Shown: positions 1-5,043, counted from the first letter of the stretch. The stretch is DNA of 5,147 nt from Clostridium sp. UBA6640 (GCF_002455975.1 NZ_DKLM01000091.1:5099-10245); one strand, 5' to 3'. Translations and numbers: made by a program. The notes: generated by a model not told the origin, from the sequence alone.

Positions 1-17
1 TCCTTAATTTTTAAGGA
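1..17 (-). terminator. Possible terminator hairpin at window edge
   Basis: TCCTTAA and TTAAGGA form a perfect 7-bp inverted repeat around a 3-base loop. It lies about 90 bases past the stop of the YhhN-family gene, which is the only gene reading towards it. The bases that would hold a U-tract for minus-strand transcripts fall outside the window, so its role as a terminator cannot be confirmed. The stem is short and A+T-rich. Confidence 0.35.
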
Positions 18-71
18 TTTAAACTATTTTTACAGAAAGTGTATTTTCCAGGTATATTAAGTCTTCACATT

Positions 72-97
72 GTATCCATATCTAGTATCCATTTCAA
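72..97. repeat. 13-bp imperfect tandem duplication
   Basis: Two adjacent 13-mers, GTATCCATATCTA (72-84) and GTATCCATTTCAA (85-97), match at 11 of 13 positions. They lie just downstream of the YhhN-family stop codon, inside a stretch that could encode a frameshifted tail of that protein. No function is evident. Confidence 0.5.
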
Positions 98-106
98 AAT
101 CTTTAG

Positions 107-841
107 CTAATATTTCTTCTTTAATGAAAAATTATATCCACTTAAAGATAACAATAGCTGAGAAGGCACATAAAAAAGCCATATTGATAATCCAGAGATA
201 TTATGCACTATGTCAATAAAGGTCCATGAAATTCCTGTAAGTTTCGTTACATTATATAGTGCTACATTTATATCGCATAAAATAAAAAGTATCATACCAT
301 AAGCTATCATATATTTATTAGGGTGTGGATATGAATTGTTTTTATAAACTTTTATAGCTTTTCTAACACTGATCATTAGACAAATAGCATAAAATAATAC
401 TACTGCAAATAATATATCAATTTTTATAATTAGCAAATCGATTATCAAATAGATAAACATTAAGGAAAGGAATATAATTATAAATTTTAAAGATGTTTCA
501 CTAATTTTAAGAGCCTCATATCTGATAGAATAAAGCATTTGAACCATACAAAATAAAGCTACACCTAAAGTATAATAGTTGAAAATAGTAAGAAATAAAT
601 CTGCAAACATAGTTATAAAAAGCCCTGCTTTAAGTAAAGAAATATCTAATTTATTAAGAGGATTTTTTTCTGTTAATGTGCATATTAGAAAACAAAGCAT
701 TATACATATATACTTAATCATATATGATGAAATAAATATTTCTATATTAAAAAACTCTATATACAAAAATGAAAAATATAATATAGAAACTATTATTAAT
801 AGAGCTTTAAGAAACCATGATCTATAATTTACACTTCTCAC
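107..841 (-). CDS. YhhN-family (lysoplasmalogenase-like) integral membrane protein
   Basis: A 244-residue, very hydrophobic protein with about eight predicted membrane segments (roughly residues 11-31, 38-57, 69-87, 91-107, 118-139, 142-160, 177-196, 215-233). The layout and two membrane-embedded acidic positions fit YhhN/TMEM86 (PF07947): D81 in the ADLFL segment, followed by a helix ending Q-x2-Y-x2-R, and D190 in the GMILFILCD segment, with a C-terminal WLFYVPSQ helix. Characterised members hydrolyse the vinyl-ether bond of lysoplasmalogens, releasing an aldehyde and a glycerophospho-headgroup; many clostridia make plasmalogens, so the role is plausible but inferred. The start is GTG at 841: an in-frame TGA lies at 850-848, and GGTGAT (852-847) sits 5 bases upstream as ribosome binding site. 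It is separated from the hemerythrin gene by a terminator, so it should have its own promoter, which I could not identify. A possible frameshift near residue 240 is described in the findings. Confidence 0.8.
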   Translation of the reverse strand: MRSVNYRSWFLKALLIIVSILYFSFLYIEFFNIEIFISSYMIKYICIMLCFLICTLTEKNPLNKLDISLLKAGLFITMFADLFLTIFNYYTLGVALFCMVQMLYSIRYEALKISETSLKFIIIFLSLMFIYLIIDLLIIKIDILFAVVLFYAICLMISVRKAIKVYKNNSYPHPNKYMIAYGMILFILCDINVALYNVTKLTGISWTFIDIVHNISGLSIWLFYVPSQLLLSLSGYNFSLKKKY

Positions 842-994
842 TTTATATCACCATCATCATTTAAAATTTAATCTCATAGATTTTTTATAAATTTTCAAAT
901 CAATTTCTTAATTTAGTTTACTCAAAATTAAAGATATTATTAAATACTCAGTAAAGATTAATATAAATATACTTATCTGCAATTAATATATATT

Positions 995-1037
995 AGAATA
1001 AATGTTATTCTATATATATTAGAATAGCATTTATTCT
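995..1037. promoter_or_regulatory. 43-bp near-perfect palindrome of two 17-bp palindromes
   Basis: AGAATAAATGTTATTCT (995-1011) is a perfect 7-3-7 palindrome. AGAATAGCATTTATTCT (1021-1037) is nearly its reverse complement and has 6-bp arms of its own. Together, arms 995-1012 and 1020-1037 form an 18-bp stem with one G/T wobble around TATATAT. The sequence TATATATTAGAATA also occurs as a direct repeat (987-1000 and 1013-1026), giving 26-bp spacing between the two palindrome centres. No T-run follows it on the minus strand, so it does not look like a terminator for minus-strand genes. It lies about 150 bases upstream of the YhhN gene and could be a pair of dimeric-regulator operators. No known regulator box matches clearly. 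Confidence 0.5.
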
Positions 1038-1060
1038 TTTAGTATTTGATTGGATCTATT

Positions 1061-1094
1061 TAATTCATAATGCATAATTGAAAATTTATAATTT
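1061..1094. repeat. Possible remnant of a dispersed intergenic repeat
   Basis: The stretch contains TTCATAATGCATAATTGAA followed by AATTTATAATTT. This wording (ATTCATAATGCATAATT and AATTGA-type words) resembles short intergenic repeats common in Clostridium genomes. The resemblance is from memory and only one copy is visible here. The rest of the 842-1099 gap holds the palindrome at 995-1037 and otherwise featureless A+T-rich DNA. Confidence 0.3.
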
Positions 1095-1099
1095 CTTGT

Positions 1100-1135
1100 A
1101 AAATAAAAAAGAGCCTTTCAGCTCTTTTTTATTTT
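1100..1135. terminator. Bidirectional rho-independent terminator
   Basis: AAAATAAAAAAGAGC (1100-1114) and GCTCTTTTTTATTTT (1121-1135) form a perfect 15-bp inverted repeat around a 6-base loop. On the minus strand the GC part of the stem (GAGC/GCTC) is followed by a T-rich run. It begins 14 bases after the hemerythrin stop codon, so it ends the hemerythrin (or HAD-hemerythrin) transcript. The same structure would work on the plus strand, but no plus-strand gene faces it. Confidence 0.9.
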
Positions 1136-1149
1136 AATAAACTTAAATA

Positions 1150-1554
1150 CTATTCTTGATTTTGTTCTAATGCTATTAATTTATCTCTCTTTAAGATATG
1201 CCCATCTATCCATTTTATCACAAACTCTAATATCTCTATTAGGTATCGTTGTTGGCTTTCATCAATTTCTTTTAAATCAAGGCTATTAATCTTTGCAATA
1301 AAGTCATCATGTTCAACTTTATGTGATAAATATTTTTTATAACCTATACTAAGCATGTACTCTTCTTCTGACTTAAAATGAAATACAGTATAATCTTTTA
1401 AATCATTTAATATTTGAACAATTCTATCGTATTTATCTGTAATAAATTGATTTTTTAAAAGTTGGTATAAATCATCGGCTATTTCAATTAATTTTTTATG
1501 TTGTTCATCTATAAGTTCCACTCCAGTAATATAGTCATCTTGCCAGCTATTCAT
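1150..1554 (-). CDS. Bacteriohemerythrin (single-domain, non-heme di-iron oxygen-binding protein)
   Basis: A 134-residue single-domain hemerythrin of normal length for the bacterial family. All seven di-iron ligands are present with canonical spacing: H19 in DEQHKKL, H59 and E63 in HFKSEEE, H78 and H82 in HKVEHDDF, and H119 and D124 in HILKRD. The N-terminal W-x-D-x-Y-x-T-G-V segment is also typical. Such proteins bind O2 reversibly at a mu-oxo di-iron site in the cytoplasm; in anaerobes they are proposed to sense, store or scavenge oxygen (role inferred here). There is no signal peptide and no fused signalling domain. The ATG at 1554 is preceded by a very strong AAGGAGGG site (1567-1560) with a 5-base spacer. 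The HAD gene ends 133 bases upstream with no terminator between, so co-transcription is possible; a strong terminator follows the gene. Confidence 0.95.
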   Translation of the reverse strand: MNSWQDDYITGVELIDEQHKKLIEIADDLYQLLKNQFITDKYDRIVQILNDLKDYTVFHFKSEEEYMLSIGYKKYLSHKVEHDDFIAKINSLDLKEIDESQQRYLIEILEFVIKWIDGHILKRDKLIALEQNQE

Positions 1555-1577
1555 TTTATCCCTCCTTATCGGTATAA

Positions 1578-1602
1578 GATTTTCTATATGAATATAAAAA
1601 TC
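1578..1602 (-). other. Hairpin in the hemerythrin 5' leader
   Basis: On the minus strand GATTTTTAT and ATAGAAAATC pair over 9 bp with one bulged base around ATTCAT. The hairpin ends 10 bases before the AAGGAGGG ribosome binding site. It is A+T-rich and weak, lacks a U-run, and could be chance in such a composition. A 10-bp palindrome TTGTATACAA lies further upstream at 1625-1634. Confidence 0.25.
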
Positions 1603-1687
1603 CCTGCTAAAAAATTAATTATTTTTGTATACAATTTAAAATTCATTTATAAATTCTTCTGTTTACGTATTTATATAGATTCATCTA

Positions 1688-2386
1688 TCATTTATAAGAT
1701 GAAAATAATATACTTTTAATTTCTTTAAAATCTTTGATACAATAATCTGCAAATTTTTTTATTGCATTATGTTGTTCTTCATCTCTTTTTAATAGGTATT
1801 CTGTTAATATGGTCACTATTCCTAACTCTTTTGCACCTTTTAGTTCATCAGAGCCACCATCTCCAATAAAAATGCATTCTTTTGGATTAACATTCATTTT
1901 TTTTAATGCAATATTGTATATTTCAGTTTGAGGTTTTAAATATCCTACTTCATAGGAAAATATTGTATCGTCAAATAAACTATTTAGAGGAGACGTTCCC
2001 CAATGCATCACATCAATTATATCTGCATTACTTATCAAACATATCTTCTTTCCATTTTTCTTTATATCTGAAAGAACTCCAAGTATTACAGGATCTACAT
2101 CAATTAACGAGTTTTTAAATCTTTCTTCCCTTAGTTTTAAAATTTCTACCTTATCACATTCTTTAACAGCTATTTGCATTTTTTCAACAATATCTTCAAT
2201 TATCTTCCGAGGATTTTTCTCATATCCAGTTGCTCTTTTTATGTATAGTTCATTATCTTCTGCACATTTTTCCCATTCTGCTTTTGTTATTCTTAATACA
2301 TCATTTTCATTTCTTAAATCATTATATTTTGGTGTCACCAGTGTAAAGAACAAATCAAAAAATACAGCATTTATATTATTATTCAT
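1688..2386 (-). CDS. HAD-superfamily hydrolase-like protein (class IA) with altered motif I
   Basis: A 232-residue cytoplasmic protein with HAD motifs in order: motif I FFDLFFTL with nucleophile D11, motif II Ser S119 in CLISNAD, motif III Lys K151 in LKPQTEIY, and motif IV GDGGSDE (D176, D180). Residues about 20-95 form a helical insert, the C1-type cap of subfamily IA. The second motif-I aspartate of phosphatases (DxDxT) is replaced by F13; haloacid dehalogenases also lack it (DxYGT). Substrate is therefore unpredictable: it could be a phosphatase, a dehalogenase-like enzyme or a non-catalytic relative. The ATG at 2386 has GAGGG (2398-2394) 7 bases upstream. A 14-bp near-palindrome (1675-1688) overlaps the stop but has no U-run. 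No terminator separates it from the hemerythrin gene downstream. A weak promoter-like pair (TTGATT, 17 bases, TTAAAT) just upstream would give a leader of only about 14 bases. Confidence 0.85.
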   Translation of the reverse strand: MNNNINAVFFDLFFTLVTPKYNDLRNENDVLRITKAEWEKCAEDNELYIKRATGYEKNPRKIIEDIVEKMQIAVKECDKVEILKLREERFKNSLIDVDPVILGVLSDIKKNGKKICLISNADIIDVMHWGTSPLNSLFDDTIFSYEVGYLKPQTEIYNIALKKMNVNPKECIFIGDGGSDELKGAKELGIVTILTEYLLKRDEEQHNAIKKFADYCIKDFKEIKSILFSSYK

Positions 2387-2660
2387 ATTAAATCCCTCAC
2401 TTTTAAATTTAATCTTTCATGATGTATTTAATCAAATTTTCAGTTCCTTTGATATTGCAAAAATGCCTATAACTTAAACATTAACCTAATTCATATCACT
2501 GGTATTATTATTTTTGTAGTCCATAGTATTATCTTCTGTTTAGATTTTGTTTTGCAATTAAATCATAATATAGAATAATCCACTATGGATTTCTTTAACT
2601 CAATTTCATTTTACAATGAGTCTGAATAATTTCTTCATGTTAATTTTCAAATAATAAATT
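2387..2660. other. Long non-coding stretch between lipoprotein and HAD genes
   Basis: No gene is supported here. It holds the HAD ribosome binding site (2398-2394), a perfect 15-base hairpin AATCCA-CTA-TGGATT (2577-2591), and an 8-bp inverted pair of TCCATAGT words (2520-2527 and 2582-2589). On the minus strand there is a start-less 23-codon open stretch (2480-2409) and two short ATG frames of 10-12 codons without convincing ribosome binding sites. The HAD promoter presumably lies here but is not clear. Confidence 0.5.
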
Positions 2661-2703
2661 AAAAAGAGAATTACTAGGTACAATTCCTAATAATCCTCTT
2701 TTT
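2661..2703 (-). terminator. Terminator of the lipoprotein gene (repeat family copy 1)
   Basis: On the minus strand AAAAAGAGGATTATTAGG pairs with CCTAGTAATTCTCTTTTT (18 bp) around a 7-base loop AATTGTA. Two positions are G-U wobbles on this strand and would be A-C mismatches on the other, which favours function on minus-strand transcripts. The stem ends in a T-run and begins 22 bases after the lipoprotein stop. Both stem and loop closely match the hairpin at 4376-4414. Confidence 0.88.
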
Positions 2704-2725
2704 TTGATTTCTAGTTTCAAGTATA

Positions 2726-2974
2726 CTATTTTGTCTCTTCTTTGCTTTCTTCTTTTTTATCTTCTTCTTTATTTTCTTCTTTTTTATCGTCTTTATCTTC
2801 TTTTTTATCTTCTTCTTTTTTATCTTCTTCTTTATCTTTTTCTTTATCTTCTACTTTATCTTCTACTTTAGTACCTGGAGCTTCTTCTGTTTTACTTCCA
2901 CATGCCATAAATCCAGTAGCTGTTATAAGTACCACCCCTGTTAAAAGTAATGTTTTTATTCTCTTTCCTCTCAT
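2726..2974 (-). CDS. Small putative lipoprotein with highly charged K/E/D-rich tail
   Basis: An 82-residue protein with a basic N-terminus (MRGKRIK), a hydrophobic segment (residues 8-24) and a lipobox-like GFMAC with the lipidated cysteine at C25; F at -3 makes the lipobox slightly atypical. The mature 58 residues are nearly all charged: 18 K, 18 E and 9 D, arranged as loose KKEED repeats, probably disordered or helical and net acidic. It should be anchored to the outer face of the membrane. No known domain is visible, so no function is assigned. The ATG at 2974 has AGGAGG (2987-2982) with a 7-base spacer. It has its own promoter (3057-3029) and terminator (2703-2661), so it is monocistronic. 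The CWB2 surface protein is the adjacent upstream gene. An ordinary low-complexity lipoprotein fits best; being the remnant of a longer lipoprotein is less likely. Confidence 0.75.
   Translation of the reverse strand: MRGKRIKTLLLTGVVLITATGFMACGSKTEEAPGTKVEDKVEDKEKDKEEDKKEEDKKEDKDDKKEENKEEDKKEESKEETK
2735..2863 (-). repeat. Low-complexity KEED-coding microsatellite
   Basis: Codons 38-80 of the lipoprotein are built from degenerate GAA/GAT/AAA triplets, with a recurring unit close to GAAGATAAAAAAGAA. The coding strand is strongly purine-rich. Such tracts are prone to replication slippage; in-frame changes would only alter tail length. No sharp repeat boundaries can be set. Confidence 0.7.
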
Positions 2975-3008
2975 GAATATTCCTCCTAAAATTTAAATTA
3001 ATTTTAAT

Positions 3009-3020
3009 TAATACGTATTA
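3009..3020. promoter_or_regulatory. 12-bp palindrome at the lipoprotein transcription start
   Basis: TAATACGTATTA is a perfect 12-bp palindrome located just after the -10 box (3034-3029), covering roughly +2 to +13 of the predicted transcript. That is a usual place for a repressor operator. In A+T-rich DNA short palindromes arise by chance, although the central CG makes this one less trivial. Confidence 0.35.
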
Positions 3021-3028
3021 CATATTAT

Positions 3029-3057
3029 ATTTTACCAAAGTTTATTAATTTTTTCAA
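3029..3057 (-). promoter_or_regulatory. Sigma-A-type promoter of the lipoprotein gene
   Basis: On the minus strand the -35 box TTGAAA (3057-3052) is followed by exactly 17 bases and the -10 box TAAAAT (3034-3029). The -10 box is preceded by TGG, giving an extended -10. The predicted start is near 3022, leaving a leader of about 48 bases to the ATG at 2974. This is the clearest promoter in the window. Confidence 0.75.
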
Positions 3058-3090
3058 ATTATATTCACTTTTTGTTCATTAAAAGTTCAT
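3052..3090 (-). promoter_or_regulatory. Four 11-bp-phased TGAA half-sites (candidate response-regulator site)
   Basis: Reading the minus strand, the hexamers ATGAAC (3090-3085), ATGAAC (3079-3074), GTGAAT (3068-3063) and TTGAAA (3057-3052) start at exact 11-bp steps, separated by A/T-only 5-mers. All share the TGAA core, and the last is the -35 box itself. Direct repeats of one helical turn are the known layout of OmpR/PhoB-family response-regulator sites. The match to any particular regulator is unproven. No fifth copy is found in either direction. Confidence 0.5.
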
Positions 3091-3116
3091 GAGAAAATTA
3101 TAAGAACATAAAAATT

Positions 3117-3136
3117 TGATTAAAAAATATTAATCA
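3117..3136 (-). terminator. Weak terminator-like hairpin after the CWB2 gene
   Basis: On the minus strand TGATTAA pairs with TTAATCA (7 bp) around TATTTT, followed by AAATTTTT. It starts 15 bases after the stop of the cell-wall protein gene. The stem has only one G-C pair, so it would be a weak terminator; some read-through into the lipoprotein gene is possible. Confidence 0.4.
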
Positions 3137-3150
3137 GTTCTCTTATTATT

Positions 3151-4317
3151 CTAAGGATTACATTTGCTGCAAGGCTTATATTTTTTAGATATTGCATCTG
3201 TTCTAGACATGATAGTAGGGTTTTTCATATTACTGCAAGTATCATTTTTATGATACGCCTTTCCATTTGAAGTTACATACACAGTATTTGATACTGGTTG
3301 TTCTGGTTGGAGTTGTGGTGTTGGATTCGATTCTGTAGTATTATCTTTATCTGACACATAATCCCCTGTTTTAATAATGTTAATTATTGTCTCTGATACA
3401 ACGCCAGTACCTCCTAGTACTGTTATTGTATTAAATTTATTATCTTTTACAAAATTTAAATTAGTATTATTTATATTTTCTTCTACTAATAAAATATAGC
3501 CGTTATTTTTAGCAGCTAATGCACTTCCAGCTAAAGCATCAGGGTAATTAGCCCCAGTTGCTACATAAATATTTTCTTTGTTATCTACAAATTCATTTAT
3601 TACGTTTATATTTCTTTCGTATTTATTTGCTCCACTTATTCTCTGAGGTGAAGGAAGTTGTTTATATACTACTTCATTTATTTCTTTTGTTCCACCAATT
3701 ACATATGTTTTTGATACTTGCCCTAAATATTTTTTAACAGCATTATTTATGTTACCTGATGGACTTAGTATAATTGGTGCTTTCATTTGAGCTGCAATAG
3801 GTGCAACTGTAAGTGCATCTGCAAAATCAGTTCCAGTTACTATAAATGCTTCTTTGGTATTTTCTAATTTTTTAGCAACCTCAACAGATGTTTCATATCT
3901 TCCAGATCCCCATAATCTTTCTATACTTATACTTTGCTTTTTTAATTCATTTTCTATTTGTGGTCCTACTGCTCCTGGTCCCCCTACTATAAATACTTTT
4001 TTAACACCTAACCTTTTTATTTCACTTAAGGTATTACTATTTAATTTACTTTTTTCTGTTAATAGTATTGGAGCATCATATTTTTTAGCTAATGGTGTTG
4101 CACTAAGTGCATCTGGATAATCTGAACCTGTAACTAAAACTGCATATTCTGATTTATCCCATTGTGATGTAACAGCTTTTGCAGTTTCATACCTCCCTTG
4201 ACCCGCTAGTCTTTTTACTTGAGTTTCTGCATTAACATTTAAGCTAAGTAGATTGGTAATTATTAATGTTAATGCAATAAAACAGGATATAACTTTTGTT
4301 TTTCTATTATTCCCCAT
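3151..4317 (-). CDS. Secreted cell-wall protein with three CWB2 repeats and a C-terminal His/Cys module
   Basis: A 388-residue exported protein. Residues 1-30 form a signal peptide (basic start, hydrophobic core, likely cleavage after VNA at A30). Three cell wall binding repeat 2 units (PF04122) follow, at about 34-128, 130-222 and 224-316, starting VKRLAGQGRYET, IERLWGSGRYET and PQRISGANKYER, each with a GxxYPDAL/GTDFADAL motif and a VxGG motif; the third has diverged from RYET. Three CWB2 repeats are the usual set that anchors clostridial surface proteins non-covalently to anionic wall polymers. A P/Q/T/S-rich linker (about 319-345) leads to a small C-terminal module (346-388) with Y355-H356, C361, C383 and C386, a likely metal-binding unit also seen at the ends of other Firmicute proteins. 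No catalytic domain is visible. The ATG at 4317 has GAGGTG (4328-4323) 5 bases upstream. Terminators lie on both sides, so it is probably monocistronic. Confidence 0.92.
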   Translation of the reverse strand: MGNNRKTKVISCFIALTLIITNLLSLNVNAETQVKRLAGQGRYETAKAVTSQWDKSEYAVLVTGSDYPDALSATPLAKKYDAPILLTEKSKLNSNTLSEIKRLGVKKVFIVGGPGAVGPQIENELKKQSISIERLWGSGRYETSVEVAKKLENTKEAFIVTGTDFADALTVAPIAAQMKAPIILSPSGNINNAVKKYLGQVSKTYVIGGTKEINEVVYKQLPSPQRISGANKYERNINVINEFVDNKENIYVATGANYPDALAGSALAAKNNGYILLVEENINNTNLNFVKDNKFNTITVLGGTGVVSETIINIIKTGDYVSDKDNTTESNPTPQLQPEQPVSNTVYVTSNGKAYHKNDTCSNMKNPTIMSRTDAISKKYKPCSKCNP

Positions 4318-4361
4318 AAAATCACCTCTCGCTGTACTACTATTCTACAATTATTTATATT

Positions 4362-4384
4362 ATCCTTTTGTAAACAAAAAGGAT
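4362..4384 (-). promoter_or_regulatory. Second hairpin that competes with the 4376-4414 terminator
   Basis: ATCCTTTTG (4362-4370) and CAAAAAGGAT (4375-4384) form an inverted repeat around TAAA with one bulged base. The right arm is also part of the terminator stem at 4376-4391, so the two hairpins are mutually exclusive on the minus-strand transcript. It lies about 45 bases upstream of the CWB2 gene start. It may be an operator, an alternative fold or coincidence. Confidence 0.3.
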
Positions 4385-4414
4385 TATTAGGTACGATTCC
4401 TAATACTCCTCTTT
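4376..4414 (-). terminator. Terminator of the GNAT gene (repeat family copy 2)
   Basis: On the minus strand AAAGAGGAGTATTAGG pairs with CCTAATAATCCTTTTT (16 positions, one G-U wobble, one G-A mismatch) around a 7-base loop AATCGTA, followed by GTTT. It starts 26 bases after the GNAT stop codon. Stem and loop are nearly the same as those of the hairpin at 2661-2703. Confidence 0.8.
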
Positions 4415-4440
4415 AAATTACATCTCATATTAAGTCTCAG

Positions 4441-5043
4441 CTACTTCAAAGCTATCCCTTGTCTATTTTCTTTTAAATTCTTTTTCATAAAATAGTATCT
4501 TCCATTATCTCCTATGCAAACAAAATCTAACTGTTCAAATAGTGCCTTATATCCTGTATGCAATTTTTCATTTTTTTGTTTTTCAGGGATACCGTTGAGG
4601 AAATTATCATGAACTGGAATTGAATAAATTACTTCAACTCCTTCATCTTTACATTGAAACAATACCTTCTGTAATAACTCTTTTTGTATGCCTTTCCCCC
4701 TATACTCCTTTTTTATAAAAAAGCATGATATAATTCTTACATTTTCCTTACTTCTAAGACTTAGTAAATTTTGTAGATAGGGCACATCTTTTGGATGAAC
4801 ACATTGACACCATGCTACTGGTTCATCATCCATATAATAAATATATCCATCATGACATTTACTAGTAATATTTATTCTTAATTTTTTGACCTCTTCAATA
4901 GTCATTTTAATCCAATCATCTATATTATTAGCAGAAAAATAGAAAGTACACTGACAACTTTCACATTTATCATTGCTAAACAATGTGAAAAAATCTTCTA
5001 AATTATCTGTCGATAATTGTTTTATGAGTTTCTTCACTTTCAT
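4441..5043 (-). CDS. GNAT-family N-acetyltransferase
   Basis: A 200-residue cytoplasmic protein. The acetyl-CoA-binding motif A is clear at about 103-128: a beta strand RIISCFFI followed by EYRGKGI (R115-G-K-G-I119) and a helix. The preceding GYIYYMDDEPVAWCQC (66-81) corresponds to the strand pair G-x-L-x-Y-x-D-x-x-P-V-G-W-C found in one common GNAT subfamily, whose members also carry a Cys-rich N-terminal segment; here it is C27-x2-C30-x-C32 followed by F-Y. Nine cysteines in 200 residues is high. It should transfer an acetyl group from acetyl-CoA to an amine, but the acceptor cannot be predicted. The start is uncertain: the ATG at 5043 directly abuts the only ribosome-binding-like run (AGGGGGG, 5050-5044), whereas the GTG at codon 3 (5037) has a normal 6-base spacer. 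A terminator follows the gene. Confidence 0.85.
   Translation of the reverse strand: MKVKKLIKQLSTDNLEDFFTLFSNDKCESCQCTFYFSANNIDDWIKMTIEEVKKLRINITSKCHDGYIYYMDDEPVAWCQCVHPKDVPYLQNLLSLRSKENVRIISCFFIKKEYRGKGIQKELLQKVLFQCKDEGVEVIYSIPVHDNFLNGIPEKQKNEKLHTGYKALFEQLDFVCIGDNGRYYFMKKNLKENRQGIALK

Noticed and set aside
1100..1135. Terminator as evidence for a convergent plus-strand gene
   Set aside because: The stem is symmetric, but no plus-strand coding region lies to its left; the YhhN gene there is on the minus strand.
1560..1590. CCGATAA near the hemerythrin start, resembling a flagellar sigma-D -10 box
   Set aside because: It overlaps the ribosome binding site, so transcription would begin too late, and no TAAA -35 box lies at the right distance.
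2409..2480. Minus-strand 23-codon open stretch ending 22 bases before the HAD start, possibly the tail of a decayed gene
   Set aside because: It has no start codon, no recognisable family, and a stop codon directly upstream. A run of this length is not surprising by chance.
2485..2525. Minus-strand 12-codon ATG frame beginning MDYKNNN upstream of the HAD gene
   Set aside because: Too short, with no convincing ribosome binding site and no recognisable peptide family.
2742..2996. Plus-strand open frame opposite the lipoprotein, rich in Ser/Leu/Phe
   Set aside because: It is the complement of the K/E/D-coding repeat, has no ribosome binding site, and the minus frame has a lipobox, promoter, strong ribosome binding site and terminator.
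3854..4120. Plus-strand open frame inside the CWB2 gene
   Set aside because: It lies opposite well-conserved CWB2 repeats and has no family features of its own.
4331..4375. TTTACA (4375-4370 region, minus strand) as a -35 box for the CWB2 gene
   Set aside because: The best -10-like hexamer (TAGAAT) is 21 bases away, and nearer ones are poor; no promoter could be assigned.
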